Below are positions 61,486-64,000 of a stretch of DNA of 64,000 bases, piece after piece. This DNA is from Ancylobacter mangrovi (GTDB lineage: Bacteria > Pseudomonadota > Alphaproteobacteria > Rhizobiales > Xanthobacteraceae). Made by a program: the position numbers and the translations under genes. The notes beneath the pieces are model-generated. The model was not told where the DNA came from. It did not search any database and worked only from the letters and a program-made list of their open reading frames with translations. The number at the start of each line of letters is the position of its first letter. Position 1 is the first letter of the stretch. The stretch covers positions 62,001 through 126,000 of the forward strand of contig NZ_JANTHZ010000002.1 of the NCBI RefSeq assembly GCF_024752355.1, written 5' to 3'.

Positions 61486-62594
61486 ACGTTGTCGGCAAGA
61501 TTGACGCCACCAAGGGCAAGGGCGTCGGAAACCGTCTGGCGGTTGCCGATTGCGATATCCATCCCACGGTGAACGGCTATCGCGATCTCTACCCCTATCT
61601 CGAGAAGCGCTGGCAGACCCATCTCCAGACCTACGGCGCCAAGGTGCGCCACGGCTACCAGCGCGGCGCCGCCTACCCGAAGGGCCAGCCCGACGCCAAG
61701 CGCCGCGACGCGTGGCCGGAAGGCGGCGGGCTCGCGGGAAGCGACCTGCGCCTGCTGCAGACCCAGCATCTCGACGCCAACAATGTCGAGCTGGGCGTGC
61801 TCAACCCGCTCACCTTCTGCGGCTACGGCCTGCTCAACTCCGACCTCAGCGCCGCGCTCGCGACCGCCGCGAACGAGTGGCAGAAGAACGACTTCACCCG
61901 GCGCGACCCGCGGCTGAAGGCGTCGATCGTGGTCCCCTACGAGGACGGGCCGGCCGCGGCGCGGGAGATCGAGCGCTGCGCGGCCGAGGACGACTTCGTG
62001 CAGGTGCTGCTGCTGAGCCGCACCGCCGAGCCGCTCGGCAAGCGCAACTACTGGCCGATCTTCGAGGCCGCCGCCGCCGCCAACCTGCCCGTCGGCGTGC
62101 ACGCCTTCGGCTATGGGGGCGCGCCGGTCACCGGCTCGGGCTGGCCCTCCTACTACATCGAGGAGATGTTCGGCCATTCGCCCTCGTGCCAGGCGCTGCT
62201 CGCCAGCATGATCTTCGAGGGCGTGTTCGAGCGCTACCCGAACTTCAAGCTGGTGCTGATCGAGGCCGGCTGCGCGTGGCTGCCCGCCTTCACCTGGCGC
62301 CTCGACAAGCACTGGGAGCGGCTGCGCAGCGAGGTGCCCCACGTCAAGCGCCCGCCGTCCGAATACATCCGCCAGCAGGTGTGGATCACCACACAGCCGA
62401 TCGAGGAGCCCGAGCCGCGCAGCCATCTGGTCGACGTCATCGACTGGATCGGCTGGGACCGGCTGCTGTTCGCCTCCGACTATCCGCACTGGGATTTCGA
62501 CGATCCGGCGGTGGCCTTCCCGATCGATATCCCGCTCGACCTGCGCCAGCAGTTCCTGCTGACCAACGCCAAGGCGCTCTACGGGGTGCAGTGA
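61482..62594 (+). CDS. Amidohydrolase-2 family protein (paralogue of the preceding gene)
   Basis: A 370-residue protein of the same family. It shares with the preceding gene product VADCDIHPTV, RRDPRLKASIVVPYE, FVQVLLLSRTAEPLGKRNYWPIFEAA, LPVGVHAFGYGG, SGWPSYYIEEMFG, FKLVLIEAGCAWLPAFTWRLDKHW and FASDYPHWDFDD. The two are co-translated and probably form a heteromer, or act on successive substrates. The next gene is an ABC binding protein of the sugar type, so an imported compound may be the substrate. A partial 19-20 bp duplication of its 3' end lies immediately after it. Confidence 0.85.
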   Translation: MNVVGKIDATKGKGVGNRLAVADCDIHPTVNGYRDLYPYLEKRWQTHLQTYGAKVRHGYQRGAAYPKGQPDAKRRDAWPEGGGLAGSDLRLLQTQHLDANNVELGVLNPLTFCGYGLLNSDLSAALATAANEWQKNDFTRRDPRLKASIVVPYEDGPAAAREIERCAAEDDFVQVLLLSRTAEPLGKRNYWPIFEAAAAANLPVGVHAFGYGGAPVTGSGWPSYYIEEMFGHSPSCQALLASMIFEGVFERYPNFKLVLIEAGCAWLPAFTWRLDKHWERLRSEVPHVKRPPSEYIRQQVWITTQPIEEPEPRSHLVDVIDWIGWDRLLFASDYPHWDFDDPAVAFPIDIPLDLRQQFLLTNAKALYGVQ

Positions 62595-62618
62595 TCCCGC
62601 TCTACGGGGGTGCAGTGA
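62576..62618 (+). repeat. Tandem near-duplicate of the end of the amidohydrolase gene
   Basis: GCTCTACGGGGTGCAGTGA (62576-62594, including the stop) is repeated after a 4-base gap as GCTCTACGGGGGTGCAGTGA (62599-62618), with one inserted G. The second copy is untranslated. It looks like a small slippage duplication. Confidence 0.8.
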
Positions 62619-62762
62619 CCCCTGGCGCCGAACCGGGGCACGCCGAACGCGGCCCCGCGTGAAGCCCGGCGCCTCGCGTCGCCGGGCCGTTCCGGGGTGT
62701 CGGGAAGGAGCCGAAAGAAGCTCGCCCGGCCCCGCCGATCAAGAACAACCAGGAGGAAACCG

Positions 62763-64000
62763 ATGACGTCCGACGGCAAGGGAATTTCACGACGAACCGC
62801 CATGAAGGCCGCCGGCGCGGCGGGCGGCCTGTTCCTGATGGGCAAGGCCCCGGCGCTGGCGCAGGGCACGCAGGAACTCACCTTCCTCACCGGCGAGGAC
62901 GGCAAGGACACGCAGGCGGTCTGGGCCAAGATGTTCAAGGAGTTCACCGACAAGAACAAGTCGGTGAGCGCCGTGGTGCCCGAATATCTCAACCCCGACG
63001 AGGCGCTGTCGCGCCTGTCGATCCTGCTCAACACCGGGCAGGCGCCCGATGTCGGCAAGTTCGACGACGTCGAGCTGACCGCCCTCGCCTATAACGGCAT
63101 GCTCGAGCCGGTGACCGACATCGTCGAGGCGATCGGCGTGCCGGAAGGCGCGCGGCTGCGCTACAAGGGCGAGGACTATTTCGTCCCCTCCGACATCGGC
63201 ATCCCGATGATGTTCTATCGGAAGGACTGGTTCGACAAGGCGGGCCTGCAGGCGCCCAAGGGCTGGGACGACTACCTGAAGGCGGCCGAGACCCTGACCG
63301 ACAAGTCGCAGCGGCGGTATGGCGACCTGCTGGTGACCAATCCGAGCTCGGGCTACACTACCAATGTCGCGCTCAACCAGGCGTGGTCCAATGGCGGCCT
63401 GTTCTTCGACTGGATCGACGGCAAGTGGCAGGTCGTGGTCGACCAGCATAAGGACGAGCTGACCCAGACCATCGAGTGGTTCAAGAAGCGCACCGCCTTC
63501 TCGCCGGTCTCCGCCAACTACGCCTATGCGCAGGTGAACCAGGCGTTCGCGGCCGGCAACGTCGCCATGATCGAGTACCCGGGCGCGCGCACGCTGAACT
63601 ACCTGCATTCCGACTTTCCCGATATCGAGAAGGTGACGGGCGTGGCGCCAGTACCGGCCAACAAGAAGCCGGCGGTGAAGCTCTCCAATGGCGGCCTGTG
63701 CATCTTCAAGAAGCAGGGGCGCGATCCCGCCGCCGCCAAGGCGCTGGTGCGCAGTATGGTAGAGAGCCCGCTCTATCTCGAATGGCTGTGGACCGTGCCG
63801 GGCCATCTGGTGCCGACCAACAAGGCGCTGTTCCTCGGCAAGTGGCGCGAGCACGAGTTCTTCAAGGCGCATCCGGACCTGCTGGCGACCATCGATGCGG
63901 CCTATCCGAGCGGCTACAGCGCCGTCACGGGGCCGGTCGCGACCAAGGGCCCGGACCTCAATCCGGCCGCCAGCAGCGTGTTCCGCGCCGGCGTCTATGC
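62763..64000 (+). CDS. ABC transporter extracellular solute-binding protein, family 1 (sugar type; truncated by window end)
   Basis: The frame from the ATG at 62763 is open to the last base (412 full codons), so the C terminus is missing. The start MTSDGKGISRRTAMKAAG has a twin-arginine motif and a hydrophobic segment, then ALAQGTQELTFLTGEDGKD, so a Tat-exported periplasmic protein is predicted. The body (LSILLNTGQAPDVGKFD, DIGIPMMFYRKDWFDKAG, SNGGLCIFKK) is typical of sugar/oligosaccharide or polyol binding proteins. The ATG has an AGGAGG site. Permease and ATPase genes would be expected just beyond the window. Confidence 0.85.
   Translation, partial: MTSDGKGISRRTAMKAAGAAGGLFLMGKAPALAQGTQELTFLTGEDGKDTQAVWAKMFKEFTDKNKSVSAVVPEYLNPDEALSRLSILLNTGQAPDVGKFDDVELTALAYNGMLEPVTDIVEAIGVPEGARLRYKGEDYFVPSDIGIPMMFYRKDWFDKAGLQAPKGWDDYLKAAETLTDKSQRRYGDLLVTNPSSGYTTNVALNQAWSNGGLFFDWIDGKWQVVVDQHKDELTQTIEWFKKRTAFSPVSANYAYAQVNQAFAAGNVAMIEYPGARTLNYLHSDFPDIEKVTGVAPVPANKKPAVKLSNGGLCIFKKQGRDPAAAKALVRSMVESPLYLEWLWTVPGHLVPTNKALFLGKWREHEFFKAHPDLLATIDAAYPSGYSAVTGPVATKGPDLNPAASSVFRAGVY

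Overview
The window is about 67% GC, with dense operons, many 4-base ATGA/GTGA overlaps and very few noncoding gaps. The gene families (TRAP and tripartite tricarboxylate transporters, PrpD, TtuC, HyuA/HyuB, AbrB-type exporters, FCD-type GntR regulators) suggest a versatile heterotrophic alphaproteobacterium, probably of the Hyphomicrobiales. That is an inference from gene content and style; there is no rRNA or other marker gene here. I saw no tRNA, rRNA, CRISPR, transposase, phage or plasmid genes. The segment is chromosome-like, almost entirely catabolic and transport genes with local regulators.

Layout. 1-7.2 kb: a broken-off 2-hydroxyacid dehydrogenase and an aldehyde dehydrogenase on the minus strand, divergent from a class III aminotransferase and an AbrB-type membrane protein, then a fluoroacetate-dehalogenase-like hydrolase coupled to a four-domain rhodanese. 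7.3-10.5 kb: a tripartite tricarboxylate transporter (tctC-tctB-tctA). 10.9-21.8 kb: a hydroxy-acid/dicarboxylate region with AbrB, a degenerate SDR, two PrpD proteins, three beta-decarboxylating dehydrogenases (one a clear tartrate dehydrogenase), a PdxA2-like enzyme and two GntR regulators. 22.3-26.6 kb: an ABC uptake operon with an embedded RidA, then an MFS permease. 26.6-28.3 kb: two convergent IclR regulators. 28.4-35.1 kb: a TRAP system in one operon with an amidohydrolase, a fourth beta-decarboxylating dehydrogenase, an aldehyde dehydrogenase and a cupin.

35.2-38.8 kb: a second TRAP system under an XRE-cupin regulator. 39.0-46.7 kb: an operon of gamma-glutamyltransferase, a diaminopropionate-ammonia-lyase-like PLP enzyme, hydantoinase/oxoprolinase A and B subunits and a sarcosine-oxidase-like flavoenzyme. 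46.8-52.2 kb: an oxalate/formate-antiporter-family MFS gene with an adjacent NtrC-type two-component system; the gap before the MFS gene holds a sigma54-like promoter and two near-identical palindromes 33 bp apart. 52.4-57.1 kb: an acid-sugar dehydratase with a third TRAP system and a FadR-type regulator. 57.7-59.9 kb: a hydroxyacyl-CoA-dehydrogenase-like enzyme and a DUF1537 four-carbon acid sugar kinase. 60.4-64 kb: two tandem amidohydrolases and a truncated sugar-type ABC binding protein.

The modules pair high-affinity uptake of organic acids or amino-acid derivatives with short oxidation/decarboxylation pathways. A shared operator-like motif (TTGT-N2-ACA core) recurs in front of at least five transcription units between 4.5 and 19.2 kb and suggests one GntR-controlled regulon. 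The most novel-looking items are the GGT/lyase/hydantoinase/oxidase operon, the sigma54-controlled MFS module, the dehalogenase-rhodanese pair and the cluster of four beta-decarboxylating dehydrogenase paralogues.
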